This document shows, piece by piece, positions 15,001 through 20,760 of a stretch of 22,873 bases of DNA. This DNA comes from an uncultured Flavobacteriales bacterium. Lineage in GTDB: Bacteria; Bacteroidota; Bacteroidia; Flavobacteriales; Weeksellaceae. Every line of letters begins with the position of its first letter. The first letter of the stretch is position 1. The stretch is taken from assembly GCA_937876095.1 (NCBI GenBank), contig CALFIE010000106.1:1-22873 (forward strand). Reading direction: 5' to 3'. A program made the position numbers and the translations under genes. The notes below the pieces were generated by a model. That model was given only the letters and a program-made list of their open reading frames with translations, did not search any database and had not been told where the DNA came from.

Positions 15001-15192
15001 AACGGAAAAAGCCATTACTACAGACCCGACCGAATTATAAAAACCGATTCTGGTTACATCATCATCGATTTCAAAACGGGCGAAGAAAAAGAAAAATCAC
15101 ACGAAAAACACGAGCAACAAGTTGCTACCTACAAATCAGTCTTAGAAAAATTAGAAAAAACCGTACTGAAAACGGTTTTGATTTATGTGTAA
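12022..15192 (+). CDS. UvrD/RecB-family helicase-nuclease (AddA/RecB-like)
   Basis: A superfamily 1 DNA helicase fused to a RecB-type nuclease, probably part of double-strand-break end processing. From the ATG at 12022 it has 1056 residues. Motifs: Walker A ASAGSGKT (10-17), motif Ia LTFTNKAANEMKQRI, Walker B DEFQDTSQLQ (near 398), motif III VGDPKQSIYRFRGGD, motif IV YNHRSAKNIVQFN, motif V MTIHKAKGLEFPVV (near 742), motif VI VATTRAVEQLFL. The C-terminus has GIFTHEILAKI and the PD-(D/E)xK nuclease core (DRI near 1002, then IIIDFKTG and QVATY). The TTG at 11956 is rejected as a start because it lies in the promoter-like element and gives a non-conserved extension. AddA-type proteins usually work with an AddB partner; none is adjacent here. 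AddA or RecB cannot be decided. Confidence 0.9.
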   Translation: MSSQYISINASAGSGKTYTLVQQVLKICLQNPAQSDAIRHILALTFTNKAANEMKQRILTWLRNFSDDNFAENQELQNLQKSFEEDGITISLENLHNRSKKVLDYILHHYSTLNIGTIDKFNARLVRSFSYELGLAQNFNLEIQAEPLLIEAIDQTLDQIGEQKEISKAFMDYVFYNLEKNDRINLNKTLYNSAKELIKDVHYDELKKNEHFDWVAYESTKNQQRDELKSLQQQSVKIAKDSLQLIIDNDLEIGDFSSGSSGIGGFFEKFLVYEHQNKKEFPLPKNETDYIEKIQKGASTKGKKKEPQIFAILETLIQNRYQIIQNYVSIKKKEKILAQLLPLRINKDIQQKLQEIETENDLVLLSKFNILINENLKNEPSAFIYEKVGTQFFHYFFDEFQDTSQLQWNNFLPLRDHTIHSQDTSFTIVGDPKQSIYRFRGGDSKIMLNINNGNENTNIKATVKTLKYNHRSAKNIVQFNNDLYAFCAPFLDTEYQPIFSEDAKQIATSTIPGRVKVHLIENSNLAEFYQETAEKMQKSIQECIDNGFQFSDICILCRKNDEILQLSQILGNLKVHYQSEECYIRTISESGLTLDLSQTLGAILAFLHWENSPRNYRDLVKMMYLLKETGRISMGDFTAEMLTILDLQDKKAIENYINEHYGIALQQQNAPKLNLYNYIEYYVQEFSVSGKETDFLLNFLELLYNFSQKTGTTLKDFLQFWEEEGAKTAILASENTDAIEVMTIHKAKGLEFPVVFLPMTNSNKDGKVDFWYHLENGNELKSVPIQSSDVLLDNYDEEMMAYFAENTNRNKFDRFCMQYVATTRAVEQLFLFLEQPTEKNGVFNESKIEIVDFVCQNNLGTLDEFDLYAITDEQKKKQNKESQNSQKIVAIDSIASSGNEKATIKIATPSKNYQNRVEKVRLGIFTHEILAKIKTENQVEKVLESYQIAGTITTKEKTEIADRIFAVIRNPEFAPYFAENLEIINEREILLSENGKSHYYRPDRIIKTDSGYIIIDFKTGEEKEKSHEKHEQQVATYKSVLEKLEKTVLKTVLIYV

Positions 15193-15218
15193 AATTTCAA
15201 AATTACCCAAAAAGAAAA

Positions 15219-15239
15219 GAGCAGGATAAAATCCTGCTC
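15219..15239. terminator. Hairpin terminator between convergent genes
   Basis: GAGCAGGAT and ATCCTGCTC form a perfect 9-bp stem with an AAA loop. On the minus strand it is followed by TTTTCTTTTT, so it should terminate the Spy-like gene. On the plus strand no T-run follows, so it acts less clearly for the helicase-nuclease, whose stop lies 27 bp before. Confidence 0.75.
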
Positions 15240-15277
15240 CTCAAACAAAAAATATGAATTATTATTGGGGCCTTATT

Positions 15278-15775
15278 TTATTGCATTTTTGGACTATCAA
15301 ACTGACCTTGTCCGTTTCCTCTATTTCTACCTTTTCCTCTTTTCTCCATCATTTCGCCTCTTTTTTCTGCAAATTTTGCTTTTCTTTCTTCCATTTTTTG
15401 GGCACGTTTTTCTTCCCATTTTTTATATTGATCAGGAGTCAAAATTTTACGCATTTCATCATCATTTTGTTGTTTCATTTTCTGCATTTGCTCCATTTTT
15501 TCTTTTCTTACTGCCATCATTTCTTTTCGTTGCTCCTGTCTTCCGACTTTATTTTTTTCTTGCAATGCATTTATTTGTGCAACCTGTTCTTTATTTAGAT
15601 TCAGATCTTTCTGCATTTCCGCCAAATGTTGTTCTTGCTTTTGCTCATTCATTTTTTGCATTTCTGCTCTTTTTTGTGCTCTCATTTGCATTTTTTCAGG
15701 ACTTGGAGCAGTTTTTTGTGCTATCGCTAAAGAAGATAATCCAATGAATGCGATACTTAAAACTATTTTTTTCAT
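15278..15775 (-). CDS. Exported Spy/CpxP-like Met- and Lys-rich helical protein
   Basis: A 165-residue periplasmic protein. Residues 1-20 are a signal peptide (SLAIAQ cleavage region). The rest is almost entirely charged helix rich in Met, Lys, Gln and Glu. Two copies of an LTxxQ-like motif are visible, LNLNKEQVAQI and LTPDQYKKWEE, spaced as in Spy/CpxP proteins, which are periplasmic chaperones or metal and envelope-stress sensors. About twenty Met residues could bind metal, but that is inference. The Gly/Arg/Asn-rich tail (KRGKGRNRGNGQGQ) is low complexity. A TAnnTTTG element (TAACTTTG, 15832-15825) lies upstream and a terminator follows. Its partner is unknown. Confidence 0.75.
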   Translation of the reverse strand: MKKIVLSIAFIGLSSLAIAQKTAPSPEKMQMRAQKRAEMQKMNEQKQEQHLAEMQKDLNLNKEQVAQINALQEKNKVGRQEQRKEMMAVRKEKMEQMQKMKQQNDDEMRKILTPDQYKKWEEKRAQKMEERKAKFAEKRGEMMEKRGKGRNRGNGQGQFDSPKMQ

Positions 15776-16229
15776 GATAAGAAATATTATATTGTTATTT
15801 GTCTTTTTGATGGGTAAACCTTCCCAAAGTTAAATCACCAAATCATAAAAATTGTTAAATTTTCAAGTAGCTTCATTATTTCACCAATTCTTTTATCTGT
15901 CACAATATCAAATATTTGTGGAAGTCATTTTGTGTTCTTAACTTAACTAACTCTAATTTGATAGTATATATATTACATATATCGTACCAAAAATTCTTTC
16001 ATCAAAATCATTAAAAACAAAATAAAAAAATTACAGCATTGATGGTAATTTTAGACCACTATTTTATTATAAATTAATGAAATTTGAAAACCAAAAATTA
16101 AAAAATTAGAAAACTTCTACATCATCGAAATGAAACCTCCATCAAATTTATAAACTATATATAGTGCATCATTCTCTTTAATACTAAAAACAATATCTTT
16201 GTAAAAATTTATAAAATTTTTTCTTAAAA
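15776..16229. other. Gene-free intergenic region (454 bp) between divergent genes
   Basis: Very AT-rich. Near the left edge it has TAACTTTG (minus, 15825-15832), a -7 element for the Spy-like gene. Near the right edge it has TATCTTTG (plus, 16194-16201), a -7 element 29 bp before the U32-family ATG; neither has a clear TTG at -33. An imperfect AT-only inverted repeat lies near 15961-15985. I see no supported gene, tRNA or strong terminator. Confidence 0.5.
16194..16201 (+). promoter_or_regulatory. -7 element of the U32-family gene
   Basis: TATCTTTG on the plus strand is an exact TAnnTTTG, 29 bp before the ATG at 16230. No TTG lies at the expected -33 distance. Confidence 0.5.
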
Positions 16230-17474
16230 ATGACAAAAAGCGGAAAGTTAGAACTCATGTCTCCTGCTGGTGATTTCACTTCACTTCAGGCAGCAATAGA
16301 TAATGGTGCAGATTCGGTATATTTTGGGGTAGAGCAACTCAATATGCGAGCAAGAGCATCTATGAATTTCACGATAGATGATTTGCCCGAAATTTCTAAA
16401 AGATGTGCAGAAAAAGGAGTGAGAACGTATCTCACACTGAATACTATAATATATGATCACGATTTATCCATCATCAAAACTTTGCTGGATAAAGCAAAAG
16501 CAGCCAATCTTACCGCAGTAATTGCGATGGATCAAGCCGTGATTTCCTACGCTCGACAAATCGGGATGGAAGTACATATTTCTACCCAAATAAATATCAC
16601 CAATATAGAAACAGTGAAATTCTACGCACTTTTTGCTGATACAATGGTGATGAGCCGAGAATTGAGCATTACACAAATTAAAAAAATCTGCGACCAAATA
16701 GAAAAAGAGCAAGTAAAAGGTCCTTCTGGAAATTTGGTAGAAATAGAAATATTCGGTCATGGTGCGCTTTGTATGGCAGTTTCTGGGAAATGTTATTTGA
16801 GTTTACATTCTGCCAATTCATCTGCAAATAGAGGCGCTTGTAAACAAAATTGTAGAAAAAAATATACGGTAATAGACCAAGAAACCGGTTTCGAAATCGA
16901 GTTGGATAACGAATATATGATGTCACCAAAAGATTTGTGCACCATCAATTTTCTCGACCAAATTATAGATGCAGGTGTGAAAGTGTTGAAAATCGAAGGT
17001 CGTGGTCGTGCTCCAGAATATGTGGCAACTGTAACCAAATGTTATAGAGAAGCAATAGATGCAGTTGCAGACGGAACTTTTTCGCCAGAAAAAGTAGAAA
17101 ACTGGATGAAACAATTAGAAACTGTTTACAACAGAGGATTTTGGGCGGGATATTATCTCGGACAAGAATTAGGAGAATGGTCTGCAAATTCAGGTTCTTC
17201 TGCTACTCAAAAGAAAGTTTATGTAGGAAAAGGTCGCCATTTTTACCCAAAATCAAATATTGCAGAATTTTTGATTGAAGCCTATGATATTTCTATTGGA
17301 GATAAAATTCTTATACAAGGTCCAACTACAGGTTCGCAGGAAATTGTACTTGATGATATGAAAGTAGATCAAAAAGTCAACGCCAAAACCGCTACAAAAT
17401 CTGATGTCATCACCTTCAAGACAGATTTCAGAGTGCGACCTTCGGATAAATTGTATAAAATAGTAGAATCATAA
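16230..17474 (+). CDS. U32-family Fe-S protein, TrhP-like (tRNA uridine hydroxylation type)
   Basis: Members of the U32 family were named peptidases, but characterised ones (TrhP, RlhA, UbiU/V) hydroxylate RNA bases or ubiquinone precursors using an Fe-S cluster and prephenate or oxygen. The 414-residue protein begins ELMSPAGDFTSLQAAIDNGADSVYFG, the family N-terminus. The cluster motif is complete: GALCMAVSGKCYLS (Cys181, Cys188) and NRGACKQNCRKKY (Cys204, Cys208). MSPKDLCTINFLDQIIDAGVKVLKIEGRGR follows, as in YegQ/TrhP. Length is close to TrhP (about 450) and far below RlhA (about 650), so a TrhP-like role in 5-hydroxyuridine at tRNA position 34 is the best guess. It has its own promoter and is followed by a word-repeat element. 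Confidence 0.88.
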   Translation: MTKSGKLELMSPAGDFTSLQAAIDNGADSVYFGVEQLNMRARASMNFTIDDLPEISKRCAEKGVRTYLTLNTIIYDHDLSIIKTLLDKAKAANLTAVIAMDQAVISYARQIGMEVHISTQINITNIETVKFYALFADTMVMSRELSITQIKKICDQIEKEQVKGPSGNLVEIEIFGHGALCMAVSGKCYLSLHSANSSANRGACKQNCRKKYTVIDQETGFEIELDNEYMMSPKDLCTINFLDQIIDAGVKVLKIEGRGRAPEYVATVTKCYREAIDAVADGTFSPEKVENWMKQLETVYNRGFWAGYYLGQELGEWSANSGSSATQKKVYVGKGRHFYPKSNIAEFLIEAYDISIGDKILIQGPTTGSQEIVLDDMKVDQKVNAKTATKSDVITFKTDFRVRPSDKLYKIVES

Positions 17475-17475
17475 A

Positions 17476-17695
17476 TTGTACTATGTACAATGTATTATGT
17501 ACAATGTATAATGTATTATGCATAATGTATAATGCAAAAGGTATAAGGAATAATATATATAGTATTTTCATTTTGTATTTTAGCATTTGCATATAGAATA
17601 TTTTACACTCATTAATTAATGATCATTGTACTTTGTACTTTGTACATTTTACATTGTACATTTTACATTGTACATTTTACATTGTACATTTTACA
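17476..17695. repeat. Low-complexity inverted word-repeat element
   Basis: The left arm (17476-17535) repeats words such as ATGTACAATGTATT and AATGTATAATG. The right arm (about 17624-17695) repeats the complementary words: ATTGTACATTTTAC occurs as three exact 14-bp tandem copies at 17653-17666, 17667-17680 and 17681-17694, after two degenerate copies. The arms flank about 88 bp of AT-rich unique DNA. The arms could pair imperfectly into a long stem. The right arm ends 12 bp before the ferredoxin ATG, so it lies in that gene's leader or promoter. No transposase is nearby. Confidence 0.75.
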
Positions 17696-17706
17696 ACAGA
17701 AAAAAA

Positions 17707-17937
17707 ATGATAATAGTAACACTACAACGTGACAAATGCATTGGTTGCAATTACTGCGCAGAATTTGCGCCGGAATACTTTCGTATGTCTAAAAAAGACG
17801 GAAAATCGGTGTTACTGAAAACAGAAAGCAAAAAAGGCTTTTATACTTTGAAAACACCAAACCAAGATGCACTTGAACCGTGTGATAAAGCAGCAAAAGC
17901 TTGTCCTGTGAAAATTATTTCGGTAAAGGAAATTTAA
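17707..17937 (+). CDS. Small 4Fe-4S ferredoxin
   Basis: A 76-residue cytoplasmic electron carrier. The motif CIGCNYC gives Cys11, Cys14 and Cys17, and the fourth ligand is in KACPVK (Cys66). These make one [4Fe-4S] cluster. Cys59 (LEPC) could pair with another Cys or be free. The ATG at 17707 gives MIIVTLQRDKCIGC, the expected start. An upstream TTG at 17626 would translate the repeat element and is rejected. It lies 5 bp before the cyclo-ligase gene, so they form an operon. Whether it feeds electrons to the upstream U32 Fe-S protein is speculation. Confidence 0.9.
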   Translation: MIIVTLQRDKCIGCNYCAEFAPEYFRMSKKDGKSVLLKTESKKGFYTLKTPNQDALEPCDKAAKACPVKIISVKEI

Positions 17938-17942
17938 TAGAT

Positions 17943-18542
17943 ATGTTCACTTTTACGAATAAAAAATCCATTTTACGTAAGAAATACCTGGAAGAACGCA
18001 ACGAATTTTCTACCGCTGAAATAGTGGAATTATCTGAACAGATTTTCAAAAATTTTGAAAAACGATTTCCTGTTATAGAAAATCAAAACGTTCATATATT
18101 TCTTTCGATTAAAAATTTTAAAGAAATTGATACTCAATTTTTTATCAATTATCTTTGGAAAAAAAAAGCAAATATTTTTGTACCTAAGATTAATAAAAAC
18201 AAACTTATTTCTGTGAAATATTCTCCGGAAACTATCTTGAAAAAAAATTCTTGGGGAATTTTGGAACCTGAAAGTACAGAAAATGAATTGGTTTCTTTTG
18301 ATTACATCATCACACCACTACTCTATTGCGATCACAACGGAAATAGAATTGGCTACGGAAAAGGATATTACGATCAATTTTTCGCAGAAATTAATAAAAA
18401 TGCAATCAAAATTGGAATTGGTTTATTTACTCCAAATGAAGACATAGAAGATGTTTCCGAGACAGATGTTCCGATCGATTATTTAGTTTTACCTACAGAA
18501 ATACTGTCTTTCGGTGGTGTAGAATTAAAATCTACAAAATAA
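17943..18542 (+). CDS. 5-formyltetrahydrofolate cyclo-ligase
   Basis: This enzyme converts 5-formyl-THF to 5,10-methenyl-THF with ATP. The 199-residue protein has the conserved signature NRIGYGKGYYDQFF (near 139-152), the N-terminal KKSILRKKYLEERN, PETILKKNSWGILEPE (usual ...WGIPEP) and DVPIDYLVLPTEI. The ATG at 17943 is preferred over the TTG at 17901, which lies in the ferredoxin gene. It follows the ferredoxin stop by 5 bp. Its 3' end overlaps the convergent lipoprotein gene by 64 bp, and no terminator is seen there. Confidence 0.9.
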   Translation: MFTFTNKKSILRKKYLEERNEFSTAEIVELSEQIFKNFEKRFPVIENQNVHIFLSIKNFKEIDTQFFINYLWKKKANIFVPKINKNKLISVKYSPETILKKNSWGILEPESTENELVSFDYIITPLLYCDHNGNRIGYGKGYYDQFFAEINKNAIKIGIGLFTPNEDIEDVSETDVPIDYLVLPTEILSFGGVELKSTK

Positions 18543-19060
18543 AACTTGAACTCTTTTTTGAATTTCACGGGAGTTAGTTTCAGAATATACTGCACATTTT
18601 TGTCAAATGTTCCAATCGATTTATCTTTATTATCAAAATACTCGACCTGAAATTTGGCAAAATCTAGGGTATCTTTTCCTTTCACGACTTTAGAAACATC
18701 GATGTTTCCTACTTTAGCCGATTTCACATTGAAACTATCCAAATCTTTAAGCAACGGTTTCAATTTGTTGGAATCTTGTACAGAAAAGTAACTTTTCATT
18801 TGTGCATAAATCACCGAATCTATTTCTGTATCGCGATTTCCAGAAGTGTATAAAGTAGAAAGATCAAGCAATTCTTGAATTTTTTGTTTAGTAATAAAAG
18901 CAATCGCTTGTGAACTGTCCATTTTGGTAACTGGATAAGTAATTTTGTTGTTATTATTTCTAACTTTCTGTAAATCTGACACTTCTTTATTTTCTTTGGT
19001 ACAAGAAAAAATCAAAAGCAGCCACGCGAAAGCAAAGAAAAGAAATCTACTTATTTTCAT
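18479..19060 (-). CDS. Lipoprotein of unknown function
   Basis: I do not recognise this 193-residue protein. It has a lipoprotein signal (hydrophobic 5-19 ending LIFSC, Cys20 as the lipidation site), then a Lys/Asn-rich linker and an apparently mixed alpha/beta domain with DSSQAIAFITKQKIQELLDLSTLY and KDTLDFAKFQVEYFDNKD. Its ATG overlaps the last 14 bp of the upstream membrane-protein gene, which points to translational coupling and a shared function. It ends inside the cyclo-ligase gene on the other strand. It could be the envelope partner of the membrane protein. No enzymatic motif is seen. Confidence 0.7.
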   Translation of the reverse strand: MKISRFLFFAFAWLLLIFSCTKENKEVSDLQKVRNNNNKITYPVTKMDSSQAIAFITKQKIQELLDLSTLYTSGNRDTEIDSVIYAQMKSYFSVQDSNKLKPLLKDLDSFNVKSAKVGNIDVSKVVKGKDTLDFAKFQVEYFDNKDKSIGTFDKNVQYILKLTPVKFKKEFKFYFVDFNSTPPKDSISVGKTK

Positions 19061-20204
19061 TTTGTTGAATTCTGAATTTAATCATAATTAATTTTCCGTA
19101 TATATCATTCTGCGTATCAATCACTTCTAAATTTTCCAAAGAAGTAGTTGGTAACGTAACCAAGCTAATGTAGCGTTGTTTATTCATGGTTTCTACACCA
19201 TAAGTATCATTATCAAAAACCTGATAAATAGTAGCATTGTTGCTTATCAAATTGTTCAGTTCTTGTCTTTTTCTTTTCAAGTCTTTTATATTTTTGGTAT
19301 AGAAGAACAACATCTGTGCAAAATTGTTAGGTTGCAACTCAATTGTCTCATCTTGAGGCGCATTTTCTAAATTTCGAGTAATAGTAGATTCTTTGTAAAA
19401 AGTAGAATTTACAATCATTTTCAATGATTTACTTTTCGTTCTATATGTAAATTCTTCATTTGGTTTCAATTTAAAAAGTATGGGACTTTCCCCATCTTCT
19501 TTCTGAATTTTAACTTCCAAATTGTCATTTATTGGAGTATTTCTATCTGCATCTATAAATCGATACGTAAATTCTTTGCTAAAAATTTGATCTTTGAAAC
19601 CTAATAAAGTAACAACAATTAGTAATAAGGCAGAAATTCCTAACCAAAGATACTTTTTAACCCAAGAAATCTTAGTGATTTTTTTTGTGGTATCATAAGT
19701 AGAATAATCCTCGGAAAAATCTTTAATTATTTGATTTTCAGATACGCTATTTTGTAAAATAGAAATTTCATTTTCTTTTTCATCAAAATTTTCTGTGTTT
19801 TTTTGCTCAGTTTCAGGAATTGAAAAGGTAGGAGAAATTGTTTCGGAAACTGTAAAATTTTCCTTATCTTCGTAGATAAGAGATTCATTTTCTTTGAGGA
19901 TTTCATTTGCAAAAAGGTGATTCTTTTTGAAATCGTACCAAGAAATATAACCAGCATAAACAGAGAGAATATTCAACATGTCTATCCTCGGAAGTTTGGT
20001 TAAAGGTGAGGTTTTAAAATAGGTATAAAAGGTTTTTTCGCTGATATTTCCTTTGGCGATTTTAAGTAGATCTTCTTGAAAATACATAATATCTACACCT
20101 TTCCATTTTGAAATATCTTCAGAAGATGGGGTGTGATTTTCTAAAAAACGATTCTGAACCTCGGTTTTCAATTGTTCAAAATGTAGTAAATCTAAGTTGC
20201 TCAA
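19047..20204 (-). CDS. One-pass membrane protein, possible signalling or regulatory protein
   Basis: I do not recognise this 385-residue protein. The layout is: about 1-100 a folded cytoplasmic domain with SKWKGVDIMYFQEDLLKIAK and SEKTFYTYFKTS followed by LPRIDMLNILSVYAGYISWYDF (a helix-turn-helix-like helical run, not proven); 101-180 an acidic Ser/Glu-rich linker; 185-203 a membrane segment (YLWLGISALLLIVVTLLGF); and 205-385 an exported domain. The start is TTG at 20204: a stop lies two codons upstream and the next Met is residue 40 (20087), inside the apparent domain, so TTG is preferred but uncertain. The promoter at 20265-20295 overlaps a 19-bp palindrome. The topology is like that of transmembrane regulators such as anti-sigma factors or ToxR-type proteins, but this is inference. 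Confidence 0.65.
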   Translation of the reverse strand: MSNLDLLHFEQLKTEVQNRFLENHTPSSEDISKWKGVDIMYFQEDLLKIAKGNISEKTFYTYFKTSPLTKLPRIDMLNILSVYAGYISWYDFKKNHLFANEILKENESLIYEDKENFTVSETISPTFSIPETEQKNTENFDEKENEISILQNSVSENQIIKDFSEDYSTYDTTKKITKISWVKKYLWLGISALLLIVVTLLGFKDQIFSKEFTYRFIDADRNTPINDNLEVKIQKEDGESPILFKLKPNEEFTYRTKSKSLKMIVNSTFYKESTITRNLENAPQDETIELQPNNFAQMLFFYTKNIKDLKRKRQELNNLISNNATIYQVFDNDTYGVETMNKQRYISLVTLPTTSLENLEVIDTQNDIYGKLIMIKFRIQQNENK

Positions 20205-20248
20205 TGGTTAGTAATTATTGTAAATTGCTGATTATCATCTATGCTTAA

Positions 20249-20267
20249 TTGTAAAATGATTTTACAA
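20249..20267. promoter_or_regulatory. 19-bp perfect palindrome, candidate operator
   Basis: TTGTAAAATGATTTTACAA has 9-bp arms around a single central G. It overlaps the -7 element (20265-20272) of the membrane-protein gene and its expected start site. This is the position of a repressor-type operator. In RNA it would form too small a hairpin loop, so a DNA site is more likely. Confidence 0.55.
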
Positions 20268-20295
20268 AGATAATACAATTAATTTTCTAAAACAA
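20265..20295 (-). promoter_or_regulatory. Promoter of the membrane-protein/lipoprotein operon
   Basis: On the minus strand TTG (20295-20293), 20 bp, then TATCTTTG (20272-20265) match the Bacteroidetes consensus. The start would be near 20259, giving a leader of about 55 nt before the TTG start codon. Confidence 0.62.
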
Positions 20296-20310
20296 TTTTT
20301 TTTGGTAACT

Positions 20311-20338
20311 TACCTTTGTATCGTTCAATTGAATGAAC
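20311..20338 (+). promoter_or_regulatory. Promoter -7 element and inverted repeat before the LEA-like lipoprotein
   Basis: TACCTTTG (20311-20318) is an exact TAnnTTTG on the plus strand, about 70 bp before the ATG. Just after it GTTCA (20323-20327) and TGAAC (20334-20338) form a short inverted repeat at the expected start site. No TTG is clear at -33. It is divergent from the promoter at 20265-20295. Confidence 0.45.
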
Positions 20339-20386
20339 ATTGAGTAACAAAAAAAATAAAAAACAATTTTTAAAAATTTATTTATT

Positions 20387-20704
20387 ATGAAAAAATCATT
20401 ATTCGCAGCTGCTATCATTGCATTAGCTGTTGTTTCTTGTAAAAAAGCTGAAACTGTTGATACTGCTGCTACTGCAGAAGCTACTGTTGATACTGCTGCT
20501 GCTGCTGTTGATACTGCTGCTGCAAAAATTGATACTGCTGCTGCTACTGTTGTAGAAGGTGTTAAAGATGCTGCTACTGCAACTACAGAAGGTGTTAAAG
20601 ATGCTGCTGCTGCTACTACAGAAGGTGTTAAAGATGCTGCTGCTGCTACTGCAGGTGCTGTAAAAGAAGGTGCTGAAAAAGTAGAAGAAGCTGCTAAAAA
20701 ATAA
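20387..20704 (+). CDS. Ala-rich lipoprotein with 11-residue LEA-like repeats
   Basis: A 105-residue exported lipoprotein. The signal ends AVVSC with Cys18 as lipidation site. Residues 24-54 repeat VDTAA/IDTAA blocks. Residues 57-89 are three tandem 11-residue units starting EGVKDAA, and the end is GAVKEGAEKVEEAAKK. The 11-mer periodicity, Ala content and Lys/Glu pairs resemble group 3 LEA proteins and other amphipathic coiled helices. A role as an envelope spacer, membrane-surface helix or stress protectant is inferred. The three repeats are also tandem 33-bp DNA copies (20555-20653). The gene has its own promoter and terminator, so it is a single-gene unit, and its codon use is very regular (GCT for Ala), consistent with high expression. 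Confidence 0.75.
   Translation: MKKSLFAAAIIALAVVSCKKAETVDTAATAEATVDTAAAAVDTAAAKIDTAAATVVEGVKDAATATTEGVKDAAAATTEGVKDAAAATAGAVKEGAEKVEEAAKK
20555..20653 (+). repeat. Three tandem 33-bp repeats inside the LEA-like lipoprotein gene
   Basis: Units at 20555-20587, 20588-20620 and 20621-20653 each encode EGVKDAAxATx and differ at only a few positions. Such repeats can expand or contract by slippage, so length variation between strains is expected. Confidence 0.85.
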
Positions 20705-20725
20705 TTAAGAAATTAATTAGCACAT

Positions 20726-20760
20726 AAAAAAACCGTTTCTCTAAGAGAAGCGGTTTTTTT
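20726..20760. terminator. Bidirectional terminator between the lipoprotein and RNA methyltransferase genes
   Basis: A 16-bp stem (20726-20741 with 20745-20760; one T-G pair at 20736/20750) surrounds a TAA loop, with A and T runs on the ends. It can end both the plus lipoprotein transcript and the minus methyltransferase transcript. The TAA stop of the latter (20761-20759) lies at its edge. Confidence 0.9.

Noticed and set aside
15265..15747. 160-codon plus-strand frame rich in Phe and Leu
   Set aside because: It is the complement of the Lys/Glu/Met-rich Spy-like gene, which has a proper signal peptide and terminator.
17653..17694. Tandem 14-bp repeats as a CRISPR array
   Set aside because: The copies are directly adjacent, without unique spacers, and no cas genes are present.
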